In this document: positions 21,001 through 31,479 of the stretch, piece after piece
How positions within the stretch are numbered: the first letter of the stretch is position 1
Layout of the letters: each line of letters opens with the position of its first letter
Assembly: GCA_036924085.1 (NCBI GenBank)
Contig: JAVGWX010000011.1
Location: forward strand, 91,949,819-92,013,818
Direction: 5' to 3'
Length of the DNA stretch: 64,000 bases
Source: Ariolimax columbianus
Taxonomy: Eukaryota; Mollusca; Gastropoda; Stylommatophora; Arionidae
Program-made: the position numbers and the translations under genes
Notes under the pieces: model-generated
Databases searched by the model: none
Told to the model about the DNA's origin: nothing
The model's input: only the letters and a program-made list of their open reading frames with translations

Positions 21001-23828
21001 ATACTCATTGACACACACACTCATTGACACACACACTCATTGACACACACGCACACACTCATTGACACACACTCATTGACACACACACTCATTGATACAC
21101 ACACACTCATTGACACACACACTCATTGACACACACACACACTCATTGACACACACATACACACACACTCATTGACATACACACACTCATTGACACACAC
21201 ACTCATTGACAAACACACACGAATTTACACAGACACTCATTGACTAACACACACTCATTGACACATACACTCATTGACAAACACACACTCATTGACACAG
21301 ACACTCATTGAATAACACACTCATTGACACATTCATTTTCAAACACACACTCATTGACACACACACTCATTGACACACACACACTTATTAACACACACAC
21401 ATTCATTTTCAAACACACACACTCATTGACACACATACTCATTGACACACACACACTCATTGACACACACACTCATTGACCAACACACACTAATTGACAC
21501 ACACACACTCATTGACACACACACTCATTGACACACACACTCATTGACACACACACACACTCACTGACACATACACTCATTGACAAACACACACTCATTG
21601 ACACAGACACTCATTGAATAACACACACTCATTGAATAACACACACTCATTGACAAACACACACGAATTGACACAGACACACTCATTGACAAACACACTC
21701 ATTGATACATACACTCATTGACAAACACACACTCACTGACACACACACTCATTGAAAAACACACATGAATTGACACAGACACACTCATTGACAAACACAC
21801 ACGAATTGATACACACACTCATTGACAAACACTCACGAATTGACACAGACACACTCATTGAAAAATACACTCATTGACACACACACTCATTGACACACAC
21901 ACACTCATTGACACACACGCACGAATTGACACAGACACACTCATTGACACACACACACACTCATTGACACACAAGCACACACTCATTGACCCATATATCA
22001 CATACTCATAAAAATACATACGACACACTCATTGACATACACACACATTCATAGACACACACAAACACTCAATAACACACACACTCTTTGACACACACTC
22101 ACACACTCATTAACATACACACATTCATTGACACACACATTCATTGACACACACCGTCGTTGACGCACATTCATTGACACAATCACTCAATGACACACAT
22201 TCTTATTGATACACACTAATTCACACACACACACACACACTTATTGACACACACACTCATTGACACACACACTAATTGACACACACACACTCATTGACAC
22301 ACACACACTCATTGACACACACACTCATTGACACACACACACTCATTGACACACACACACACTCATTGACATACACACACTCATTGACACACACACACTC
22401 ATTGACACACACACTCATTGACAAACACACACGAATTTACACAGACACTCATTGACAAACACACACTCATTGACACAGACACTCATTGAATAACACATTC
22501 ATTGACACACATTCATTTACAAACACACACTCATTGACACACACACTCATTGACAAACACACACTCATTGACACAGACACACTCATTGACAAAGACACTC
22601 ATTGACACACACACTCATTGACACACACTCATTGACACACACACTAATTGACACACACACTCATTGACACAGACACACTCATTGACACATACACACACTC
22701 ATTGACACACAAGCACACACTCATTGACCCACACATCACATACTCATTGTCATACATACGACACACTCATTGACACACATACTTATTGACACACACACAC
22801 TCAATAACACACACACACTCATTGACACACTCACACACTCATTGACACACACACATTCATTGACACAAACACTCATTGACACACACCATCGTTGACGCAC
22901 ATTCATTGTCACACACACTCAATGACACATATACTCATTGAAACACACACTAATTCTCACACACACACACACACACACTCATTGACACATAAACGCACAG
23001 TCATTGATACACACACACATTGACACACACACACTCATTGACACACACACACACTCATTGACACAGAGATACAATACACACTCACTGACATACTTTCACA
23101 AAACACACTCATTGACACACGTACACAACATACACTAATTGGCACACACTCATTGACACACATACCACACACTCATTGACACACACTCATTGACACAAGT
23201 ACACAACACACACTCATTGACACACACTCATTGGCACACACTCATTGACACAGGACACAATACACACTCATTGACACACATACCATACACTCATTGACAC
23301 ACACTCATTGACACACATACCACACACTCATTGACATACATACACAACACACTACTTGACACGCACTCATTAACACACATTACTTGACACACACTCATTG
23401 ACACACTCATTGACACACTCATTGACGCATACAATACAATCATTGACACACTCATTGACGCATACAATACAATCATTGACACACTCATTGACACACTCAT
23501 TGACGCATACAATACAATCATTGACACACTCATTGACACACTCATTGACGCATACAATACAATCATTGACCCACTCATTGACCTGCTCATTGACACACTA
23601 ATTGACACACTCATTGACGCATACAATACAATCATTGACACACTCATTGACACACTCATTGACGCATACAATACAATCATTGACACACTCATTGACACAC
23701 TCATTGACGCATACAATTCAATCATTGACACACACTCATTGACACACTCATTGACACACTCATTGACACACTCATTGACGCATACAATTCAATCATTGAC
23801 ACACACTCATTGACACACACACACACAT
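1..23828. repeat. 23.8-kb degenerate CA-rich satellite, 16-bp core
   Basis: The whole stretch is built from the unit ACTCATTGACACACAC with variable CA length (about 14-20 bp) and scattered substitutions (cgaattgac, agtcattgac, taactgac). No host exon or LINE/SINE motif is visible inside it. Open frames on either strand encode only THTHSL- or [12 protein letters not shown] low-complexity chains and are artefacts of the repeat. Landmark variants recur at kilobase spacing, so the array also has higher-order duplication (see findings). It starts before the window and ends in a CT-rich stretch after 23828. Confidence 0.97.
23391..23815. repeat. 45-bp sub-array at the end of the CA satellite
   Basis: Near its right end the satellite turns into a more homogeneous array with a period of about 45 bp. 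The marker is gcatacaatacaatcattg followed by two or three copies of acacactcattg. Because 45 is a multiple of three, one frame stays open on each strand (SMIVLYASMSV on the minus, THTIQSLTHSL on the plus). The marker also occurs singly near 10367, 11117, 13318 and 14160, so this block is a local amplification of an existing variant. Confidence 0.9.
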
Positions 23829-24160
23829 TCTCTTTATCTCTCTCCCCCTCTCGCTCTCTCCTCATGTCTCTCTACCTAACAACAAATTAACTAAGCCTCC
23901 CTTAATGGGACTGTACTGTGGATAGAAACTCAAGTTTCCTTTAAGAGAAAGAAGACCTGACTACTCTCCCCTAGATTCCCTCGAACATGGCGTCCGCTAG
24001 CCAGGGATGTGACATGTCTGTCTGAGACGGTCCTCCGTATCAATAATCCCCTCTTACTACTCAATCCTCTTTTGACTGCAGAGGAGGGGGGGGGGGGGGC
24101 GGTTGATATGATAGTGTCATGTTCTTGTTCCATGTTCTTGTTTAATGTTTGTGTTCATGT
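23829..24160. other. Non-repetitive spacer with CT-rich start and 14-bp poly-G
   Basis: Unique-looking sequence between two arrays. It opens with a TCTC-rich tract and holds a run of 14 G at 24086-24099. Short open frames on both strands (23930-24133 minus, 24009-24317 plus) show no recognisable domain and the plus one runs on into the next minisatellite. I see no gene here. Confidence 0.6.
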
Positions 24161-24712
24161 TGTCGCTGTCACGTGGAGGTTGTCACTGTCACGTGAAGGT
24201 TGTCACTGTCACGTGGAGGTTGTCACTGTCACGTGGAGATTTTCGCTGTCACGTGGAGGTTGTCGCTGCCACGTGGAAGTTGTAGTGGTCACGTGGAGGC
24301 TGTCGCTGTCACGGTAAGGTTGACACTGTCACATGGAGGTTGACGCTGTTACCTGGAGGCTGTCGTTGTCACGTGAAGGTTGTCGCTGTCACGTAGAGGC
24401 TGCCGCTGTCACGTTAAGGTTGACGCTGTCACGTGGAGGTTGACGGTGTCATCTGGAGGCTGTCGTTGTCACATGGAGGTTGACGCTGCCACGTGGAGGT
24501 TGTCGCTGTCCCGTGGAGGTTGTCGTTGTCACGTGGAGATTGGTGGAGATGTCGCTGTCGTGTGAAGTTCGAGGATGATGTCGATGTCACGTGGAGGCTG
24601 GGGAAGATGTTTCTGTCACGTGAAGGCTGATGGACATGTCGCTGTCACGTAGAGGTTGAGGGATAGGTCACTGTCCCGTGGATGTTGAAGGAGAGGTCGC
24701 TGTCCCTTGAGG
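24161..24712. repeat. 20-bp minisatellite carrying repeated CACGTG motifs
   Basis: The unit is about 20 bp (tgtcgctgtcacgtggaggt), regular to about 24540 and then spaced by extra bases to about 24712. The palindromic hexamer CACGTG, the canonical E-box core, is intact in about 13 units; others are broken as acatgg, acgtag or ccgtgg. No gene is visible next to it. Confidence 0.93.
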
Positions 24713-24880
24713 TAGATGTTGTCTATGAGGAATAGTTTATGAGCCTTGAGATTTCAGCCCGCCAACATGACGTCATTGTAGCAAGCAGCCAGGAAAGAAA
24801 ACGGAAGCCACATTTAATAATTCAATGACTGGAAACATGAATGACTGAAACGATGAGTGATTGAAAGGATGAATGATAGA
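24713..24880. other. Short spacer, no feature seen
   Basis: Non-repetitive linker between two minisatellites. It degenerates at its right end into gatgaatgactgaa-like sequence that leads into the next array. Confidence 0.5.
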
Positions 24881-25335
24881 GAGGTTAAGTGATTGCAATT
24901 TTAGTGACTTTAGGGTTGAGTGACTGAAGGGTTGAGTGACTTAAAGGTTGAGTGACTGAAGGGTTGAGTGACTGAAATGTTGAGTGACTGAAAGGTTGAT
25001 TGACTGAGAGTTTAGTGACTGAAAGGTTGAGTGACTGAAGGGTTGAGTGACTGAAGGGTTGAGTTACTGAAGGGTTGAGTGACTGAAAGGTTGAGTTACT
25101 GAATATTGAGTGACTGAAGGGTTGAGCTACTGAAGGGTTGTGTGACTGAAAGGTTGAGTTCCTGAAAATTGACTGCCTGAAAGGTTGAGTGACTGAGAGT
25201 TTAATGACTGAAAGGTTGAGTGACTGAAAGGTTGAGTGACTGAAGGGTTGAGTGACTGAAGGGTTGAGTGACTGAAGGATTGAGTTAAAGAAGGGTTGAG
25301 TGACTGAAATGTTGAGTGACTTAATACAGAAGTGA
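24881..25335. repeat. 16-bp minisatellite (ggttgagtgactgaag)
   Basis: About 28 copies of a 16-bp unit with single-base changes (gaaag or gaagg, gagtga or gagtta) and a few indels. The open frame on the minus strand, SHSTFQSLNPSVTQPF, is only the translated repeat. Confidence 0.95.
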
Positions 25336-25422
25336 CGGAAGGAAGTAGAATTACTTGACGTGGACGTAACCAAGATTAAATTATTTGACCTTAATTATCA
25401 GTCATATAGTCATGTGCACGTT

Positions 25423-25541
25423 TAGTCTCACTCACCACATAAGTCTAAATCTTTCTAGACATCTTGTTCACATGTAGTCTCACTCACCCCAGAATGTCTC
25501 AATCTTTCTGGACATCTTGTTCACATGTAGTCTCACTCACC
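25423..25541. repeat. Short tandem repeat, about 53 bp x 2.3
   Basis: The word tagtctcactcacc recurs at about 25423, 25475 and 25528, with the intervening gacatcttgttcacatg also shared. It abuts the inverted-repeat element that follows. Confidence 0.8.
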
Positions 25542-26435
25542 ATAGATGTGCCAGCATAAGGCGCTTAGCAGTTCCGTACTTATCTAAAGATGTACAACAT
25601 GTATCTACGCCAGGAATTCACACAGTAAACATCTTGTCATCAAACATAGCATTATCATTTAATAACAGGCATGTCAACAAAACCATTTTAACAAAAACGA
25701 CAAAATATATGTGAGCTAAATAATAATTATATAAATATAACTACATCAGTGGTTTTAAGCACTAGCTCGTGGTATTTTCTCCAAACTACGCAATCCAGGC
25801 TCTCGCCGCTGCACTCCCTTTATCTGTACACCCAACACAATCTCGTCCTCACGATCGGATTACGTAATCAATCGTTCTGTGCATTCACACATATTCAAAT
25901 CACCTCCAGTCAGGTGATCTGTACATCCTCATACAATCTGTTCACGTATGCTCAGACGATCTGTGCATTTATGTGTAATTAGATCATGTCACTTATAGCC
26001 GGATCACGTACTCACTTGTGGTCACATACACAGTCGATTCTTAGGGGAATGGGCAGATTCGTCTGAGTATCTGAAGTGATCTATGTAATCTGATCGTGAG
26101 GACAAATTTGTGACTGTGTGTTGAGTGTCCAAATAGAGAAATGCAGCGACAAGATTCTGGGGTATATAGTTTGCAGGAGTAACATCAAAAGCTAGTGCTT
26201 AAAGCCTCCTAATCTAGTTCAATATATTTATATATATTATGATTATTCAGTTTAGATGTACTTTGCTTTTTGTTGATACTGTGCAACGAATAAATAATAT
26301 TGTTTTGTTTTAACGATTAATAAATGAAAATGTTTACTGTGTTTTACTGTGTGAAGTCGTGTCGTGGTGTAGATACATGTTTTAACTCTTTAGATAAGTA
26401 AATTACTCAGCTAAACCTGGACTACCACATCTTTG
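25540..26435. mobile_element. Inverted pair of dispersed-repeat copies (about 0.9-kb imperfect palindrome)
   Basis: The reverse complement of about 26050-26435 aligns with about 25540-25880. Shared blocks, left arm against reversed right arm, include cttatctaaaga, acatgtatctac, cacacagtaaac, tcaacaaaa, ttaagcactagct and gtcctcacgatc. The arms diverge by substitutions and small indels, with the centre near 26040. A third copy in direct orientation lies at about 37500-38240 and shares the outer end (ctggcacat or ctaccacat). The outer ends therefore finish in ACA, which is compatible with LTRs or with a foldback element. No transposase or RT is encoded. The class is not determined. Confidence 0.75.
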
Positions 26436-26800
26436 AGCCAGGTGAGGCTCTCTATGTGTCAGGTGGGGGTCCTCTATGAGGTGAGGTCCTCTGTAAGTCA
26501 GGTGTCCTCTTTGAGGCGAGGTCCTCTTTGATATGTGAGGTCCTCTATGAGGTGAGTCTCTCGATGAACCAGGTGCAGTTTATGGGACAGGTGAGGGGTC
26601 CTCTATGATAGATGAGATCTTCTATGAGTCAGGTGAGGTTCTCTATGGGTCAGGTGAGGTCTTCTATGGTTCAGGTGAGGTCCTCTATGGGTCAGGTGAG
26701 GCTTCGATGGGTCAAGTGAGGTCCTCTATGATAGATGAGATCTTCTATGAGTCAAGTGAGGTCATATGTGAGTCAATTGAGGTCCTACATCAATGTTTTA
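26436..26800. repeat. 21-bp minisatellite (tcaggtgaggtcctctatg)
   Basis: Units of about 20-23 bp centred on aggtgaggtcctctatg, irregular at first and most regular around 26600-26760. The plus-strand open frame (YGSGEV repeats) is a product of the array. Confidence 0.88.
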
Positions 26801-27116
26801 GGAGTCGCTGTAGTCAAGAGGTTAAGGCACTCGCCTCTCAAATTGATGGACGGGAACGGTGGGTGATCGAATCCCGCAAGTTGCAAACGACCCCCTGGGC
26901 TGACGGGAGGTGAGACCAGAGTGTCTGCATCTCGAGTTACCTCCAGTCGTGTCGACCAATAGTCTTGTCCAGGTAACTTGGGATAAGAGTGAGATTGATG
27001 ACCAGCGCATATCCTCTCTCACTATAATCCTCATACAGCGCACATCACATTATTCAGACAAACCGGCTCATGTTGTGCGGCCACCATCGCTTCCGGTGGG
27101 AAATAACGCTTTTTAA
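26800..27116 (+). mobile_element. tRNA-derived SINE
   Basis: The head resembles a tRNA gene. An A-box-like stretch (26811-26837) contains agaggttaaggcactcgcc. A B box (gatcgaatccc, about 26865-26875) follows at a tRNA-like distance. The tRNA-unrelated body has ctgggctgacgggaggtgag and ends near aacgctttttaagg, whose T run could terminate pol III. It is not a tRNA gene because the acceptor and anticodon stems do not form convincingly. Small open frames here are incidental. Ends are approximate. Confidence 0.75.
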
Positions 27117-27139
27117 GGAGGCGGAAGGCAAAACATTGT

Positions 27140-28314
27140 TTTTATCAATCGCTGTTTGTGTGTGTGGGTGTGGGGAGAGGGGGGGGGGGGAGGTGTCTGA
27201 TGTGTTTGATATGTGTATGCGTGCATGGTCTGTGTGTGATGTGTTGGTATGGTCGTGTTGTGGTGGTTATATGGTGTGTGTTGTGTTGTTGTGGTGTGTG
27301 ATGTGTTGTTGTGGTATGCGGTGTGTTGTGTGTGTTGTGTTGTTGTAGTTTGGGTTGTGTTGTAGTGGTGTAGGTTGTGTTGTTGTGATGTGGGTTGTGT
27401 TGTTGTGTGTGGTGTATGGTGTTGATGTGTGTGATGTGCTCGTGTGCGTGATGTGTTGGTCTCTGTGTGATATGTTGATGTGAGTGTGTGTGTTGTGTTG
27501 TTGTGTGTGGTGTATGGTGTTGATGTGTGTGATGTGCTCGTGTGCGTGATGTGTTGGTCTCTGTGTGATATGTTGATGTGAGTGTGTGTGTTGTGTTGAT
27601 GGGAGTGTGTGTTGGTTTTGTGTTGGTGTGTGTGTGTGGGTGTTTTGTGTTGGTGTGTGTGTGTGTCTGTTTTGTGTTGGTGGGAGTGTGTGTTTTGTGT
27701 TGGTGGGAGTGTGTGTGTGTGTGTTTTGTGTTGGTGGGAGTGTGTGTGTGTCTGTTTTGTGTTGGTGGGAGTGTGTGTTTTGTGTTGGTGGGAGTGTGTG
27801 TGTGTGTGTTTTGTGTTGGTGGGAGTGTGTGTTTTGTATTGGTGTGAGTGTGTGTGTGTGTGTTTTGTGTTGGTTGGAGTGTGTGTGTGTGTGTTTTGTG
27901 TTGGTTGGAGTGTGTGTGTGTGTGTGTGTTTTGTGTTGGTGGGAGTGTGTGTTTTGTGTTGGTTGGAGTGTGTGTGTGTGTGTCTGTTTTGTGTTGGTGG
28001 GAGTGTGTGTTTTGTGTTGGTGGGAGTGTGTGTGTGTGTGTTTTGTGTTGGTTGGAGTGTGTGTGTGTGTGTTTTGTGTTGGTTGGAGTGTGTGTGTGTC
28101 TGTTTTGTGTTGGTGGGAGTGTGTGTTTTGTGTTGGTGGGAGTGTGTGTGTGTGTGTTTTGTGTTGGTTGGAGTGTGTGTGTGTGTGTTTTGTGTTGGGG
28201 GGAGTGCGTGTGTGTGTGTGTTTTGTGTTGGTTGGAGTGTGTGTGTGTGTGTGTTTTGTGTTGGTGGGAGTGTGTGTTTTGTATTGGTGTGAGTGTGTGT
28301 GTTGTGTTGTGTTG

Positions 28315-28351
<37 letters not shown>

Positions 28352-28860
28352 GTGTTGGTGTGAGTTTGTGTGTGTGTTTTGTTTTGTGTTGGTGTGAGTG
28401 TGTGTGTGTTTTGTGTTGGTGTGAGTGTGTGTGATTTGTGTTAGTGTGAGTGTGTGTTTTGTTGTGTTGGTGTGTGTTTTGTTGGTATGTGTTGTATTGG
28501 TGTGTGTTGTGTTGGTATGTGTTGTATTGGTATGTGGTGTGCTGGAGTGGTGTGTGTTGTTGTGTGGTTTGTGTCTGTGTTGTGTGTTTTGTGTGTTTTG
28601 GTGTGTATTGTGTTGTTGTGGTGTGTTGTGTTATTGTGGTGTGTGTTGTGTTGTTGTGGTGTGTAGTGTTGTTGTGGTGTGTTGTGTTGTTGTAGTGTGT
28701 GTTGCGTTAGTGTTATATGTTTTGTGGTGCTGTGGTCTGTGTTGTTGTTGTGTGTGTGTTGCTGTGTGTGTTGTGTTTGTTTGGTGTGTGTTGTGGTTGT
28801 GGGGTGTGTGTTGTGGTTGTGTGGTGTGTGTTGTGGTTGTGTTGTGTATGTTGCTTTGTG
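27140..28860. repeat. TG-rich minisatellite block
   Basis: Starts with GT-rich sequence containing a 12-G run at about 27179. From about 27590 to 28420 it becomes a family of units made of (gt)n plus ttttgtgttggtgggagtg, then degenerates into tgtgttgttgtggtg-like repeats. Several frames are open and read as cysteine- and valine-rich chains (VCVCVFCVGWSV). All three plus frames are open over much of it, as expected for low-complexity DNA, so no protein is called. Confidence 0.95.
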
Positions 28861-29238
28861 TGTAGTGTTACTGTAGTGTGTGTAATGTTGCTGTAGTTTG
28901 TGTAATGTAGCTGTAGTGTGTGTAATGTTGCTGTAGTTTGTGTAATGTAGCTGTAGTGTGTGTAATGTTGCTGTAGTTTGTGTAATGTTGCTGTAGTGTG
29001 TAGTGTCGCTGTAGTGTGTGTAATGTTGCTGTAGTGTGTAGTGTCGCTGTAGTGTGTGTAATGTCGCTGTAGTGTGTGTAATGTCGCTGTAGTGTGTGTA
29101 ATGTCGCTGTAGTGTGTGTAATGTTGCTGTAGTGTGTTTTATGTTGCTGTAGTGAATGTAATGTAGCTGTAGTGAGTGTAATGTTGCTGTAGTATGTGTA
29201 ATGTCGCTGTAGTGAGTGTAATGTCGCTGTAGTGTGCC
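28861..29238. repeat. 20-bp minisatellite (tgtaatgttgctgtagtgtg)
   Basis: About 19 regular copies of a 20-bp unit. Variants alternate between atgttgctg, atgtagctg and atgtcgctg. The array follows the TG-rich block directly. Confidence 0.95.
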
Positions 29239-29635
29239 CGGGTGTGTGAATATGTTGTTGCCCTTTCTATAAAATGGCTGAATATTTTTAGATCAGAGAA
29301 ATGTCTCAAATTGAGTGAAACGTTTCATACGATTATTTTCCATATCGCTGCGTTGTTGTTGTTTTAATTGTGCAAGTTGGGAGTGTGACGCAGATTATGC
29401 ACGCGTTTCATTGTGTGACCTGACAATATTGAAATAGCTGTGTGTGGTCTCAAGCAAATTGGACAAAGTTATGCCAGCCTGACAGAACACAAAAGGGTGG
29501 CCACCAGTAACGTCTGCTTGTTGCTGACAGAGCGCGCGCAGTCACACGTCATCACGCGATAGAAGCAAAACTCGGCCTAATTATCAAATGTTAATTAACA
29601 GTTCTTCCACTCAGCATTTGTATTGTAGTTTAACT
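29239..29635. other. Unique spacer, no gene seen
   Basis: Non-repetitive sequence of normal composition. It contains a TATA-like tataaaatgg at about 29268 and CpG-rich gcgcgcgcag at about 29531, but no open frame with recognisable similarity and no clear splice-site pair. Confidence 0.5.
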
Positions 29636-31453
29636 CTTCGTGCTGTCGTCCTGTGTGAGGCTCGTCTAGCTGTCGTCCTGTGTGAGGCTCGTCTAGCTGT
29701 CGTCCTGTGTGAGCCTCTTCCTGCTGTCGTCCCGTGTGAGCCTCTTCCTGCTGTCGTCCTGTGTGAGCCTCTTATTGCTGTCGTCCTGTGTGAGGCTCTT
29801 CCTGCTGTCGTCCTGTGTGAGGCTCGTCTAGATGTCGTCCTGTGTGAGCCTCTTCCTGCTGTCGTCCTGTGGGAGGCTCGTCTAGCTGTCGTCCTGTGTG
29901 AGGCTCGTCTAGCTGTCGTCCTGTGTGATGCTCGTCTAGCTGTCGTCCTGTGTGAGGCTCGTCTAGCTGTCGTCCTGTGTGAGCCTCTTCCTGATGTCGT
30001 CCTGTGTGAGGCTCTTTCTGCTGTCGTCCTGTGTGGAGGTTTTCCTGCTGTCATACTGTGTGAGGCTCGTCTAGCTGTCGCCCTGTGTGAGGCTCTTTCT
30101 GCTGTCGTACTGTGTGGCTCGTCTAGCTGTCGTCCTGTGTGAGGCTCGTCTAGCTGTCGTCCTGTCTGAGGCTCTTTCTGCTGTCGTACTGTGTGGCTCG
30201 TCTAGCTGTCGTCATGTGTGAGGCTCGTCTAGCTGTCGTCCTGTGTGAGGGTTTTCCTGCTGTCGAACTGTGTGAGGCTCGTCTAGCTGTCGCACTGTGT
30301 GAGGGTTTTCCTGCTGTCGTACTGTGTGGCTCGTCTAGCTGTCGTACTGTGTGGCTCGTCTAGCTGTCGTCCTGTGAGAGGCTCGTCTAGCTGTCGTACT
30401 GTGTGGCTCGTCTAGCTGTCGTCCTGTGTGAGGCTCGTCTAGCTGTCGTCCTGTGTGAGGCTCGTCTAGCTGTCGTCCTGTGTGAGGGTTTTCCTGCTGT
30501 CGTACTGTGTGAGGCTCGTCTAGCTGTCGCACTGTGTGAGGGTTTTCCTGCTGTCGTACTGTGTGGCTCGTCTAGCTGTCGTACTGTGTGGCTCGTCTAG
30601 CTGTCGTCCTGTGTGAGGCTCGTCTAGCTGTCGTCCTGTGTGAGGCTCGTCTAGCTGTTGTCCTGTGTGAGGCTCGTCTAGCTGTCGTCCTGTGTGAGGC
30701 TCGTCTAGCTGTCGTCCTGTGTGAGGCTCGTCTAGCTGTCGTCCTGTGTGAGGCTCCTCCTGCTGCCGTACTGTGTGAGGCTCTTCCTGATGTCGTTCTA
30801 TGTGAGGCTCGTCTGTCTGTCGTCCTGTGTGAGCCTCTTCCTGATGTCGTCCTGTGTGAGGCTCTTTCTGCTGTCGTACTGTGTGGCTCGTCTAGCTGTC
30901 GTCCTGTGTGAGGCTCTTACTGCTGTCGTCCTGTGTGAGGCTCGTCTAGCTGTCGTCCTGTGTGAGGCTCTTTCTGCTGTCGTACTGTGTGGCTCGTCTA
31001 GCTGTTGTCCTGTGTGAGGCTCGTCTAGCTGTCGTCCTGTGTGAGGCTCGTCTAGCTGTCGTCCTGTGTGAGGCTCGTCTAGCTGTCGTCCTGTGTGAGG
31101 CTCGTCTAGCTGTCGTCATGTGTGAGGCTCGTCTAGCTGTCGCCCTGTGTGAGGCTCTTCTTGCTGTCATCCTATGTGAGGGTCGTCTGTCTGTCGTCCT
31201 GTGTGAGGCTCGTCTAGCTGTCGTCCTGTGTGAGGCTCTTCCTGCTGAAGTTCTGTGTGAGGCTCTTCCTGCTGAAGTTCTGTGTGAGGCTCTTCCTGCT
31301 GAAGTTCTGTGTGAGGCTCTTCCTGCTGAAGTTCTGTTCTGTGTGAGGCTCTTCCTGATGAAGTAGTGTGTGAGGCCCTTCTAGCTCTCGTGCTGTGTGA
31401 GGCTCTTCCTGCTGCAGTTCTGTGTGAGGCTCTTTTTGCTGCAGTTCTGTGTG
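29636..31453. repeat. 27-bp minisatellite, open on both strands
   Basis: About 65 copies of a 27-bp unit with core ctcgtctagctgtcgtcctg. A second type replaces cgtctag by cttcctg, and a 25-bp type lacks two bases (gtgtggctcg). The last part (about 31220-31360) changes to cttcctgctgaagttctg. Since 27 is a multiple of three, long frames stay open on both strands (RLAVVLCEA and SHRTTARRA). The array ends a few bases before LINE coding sequence. Confidence 0.96.
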
Positions 31454-31479
31454 ACTTTGTTGTTGAAGTCATCCCTTGC

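Noticed and set aside
1..23828. Many open frames of THTHSLTHT and VCVSMSVCV type as genes
   Set aside because: They are translations of the CA-rich satellite, occur on both strands and in several frames, and have no domain, start context or splice support.
1..23828. TTGACA boxes as bacterial promoter -35 elements
   Set aside because: The hexamer is part of every satellite unit, and the window is eukaryotic (introns, SINEs, LINEs).
24086..24099. Poly-G run as a regulatory quadruplex
   Set aside because: A single homopolymer run with no gene nearby, equally likely to be a slippage tract or a sequencing length artefact.
26811..26880. Functional tRNA gene
   Set aside because: A- and B-box-like sequences are present, but the cloverleaf stems do not pair well and a long unrelated body follows, as in a SINE.
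27586..28876. Cysteine-rich secreted proteins (VCVCVFCVGWSVC frames)
   Set aside because: The frames come from a TG-rich minisatellite and all three plus frames are open. The cysteines are TGT codons of the repeat, with no signal peptide followed by a stable pattern.
29588..31366. Paired sense/antisense repeat proteins (RLAVVLCEA and SHRTTARRA)
   Set aside because: A 27-bp period without stops opens both strands automatically. There is no other evidence of coding.
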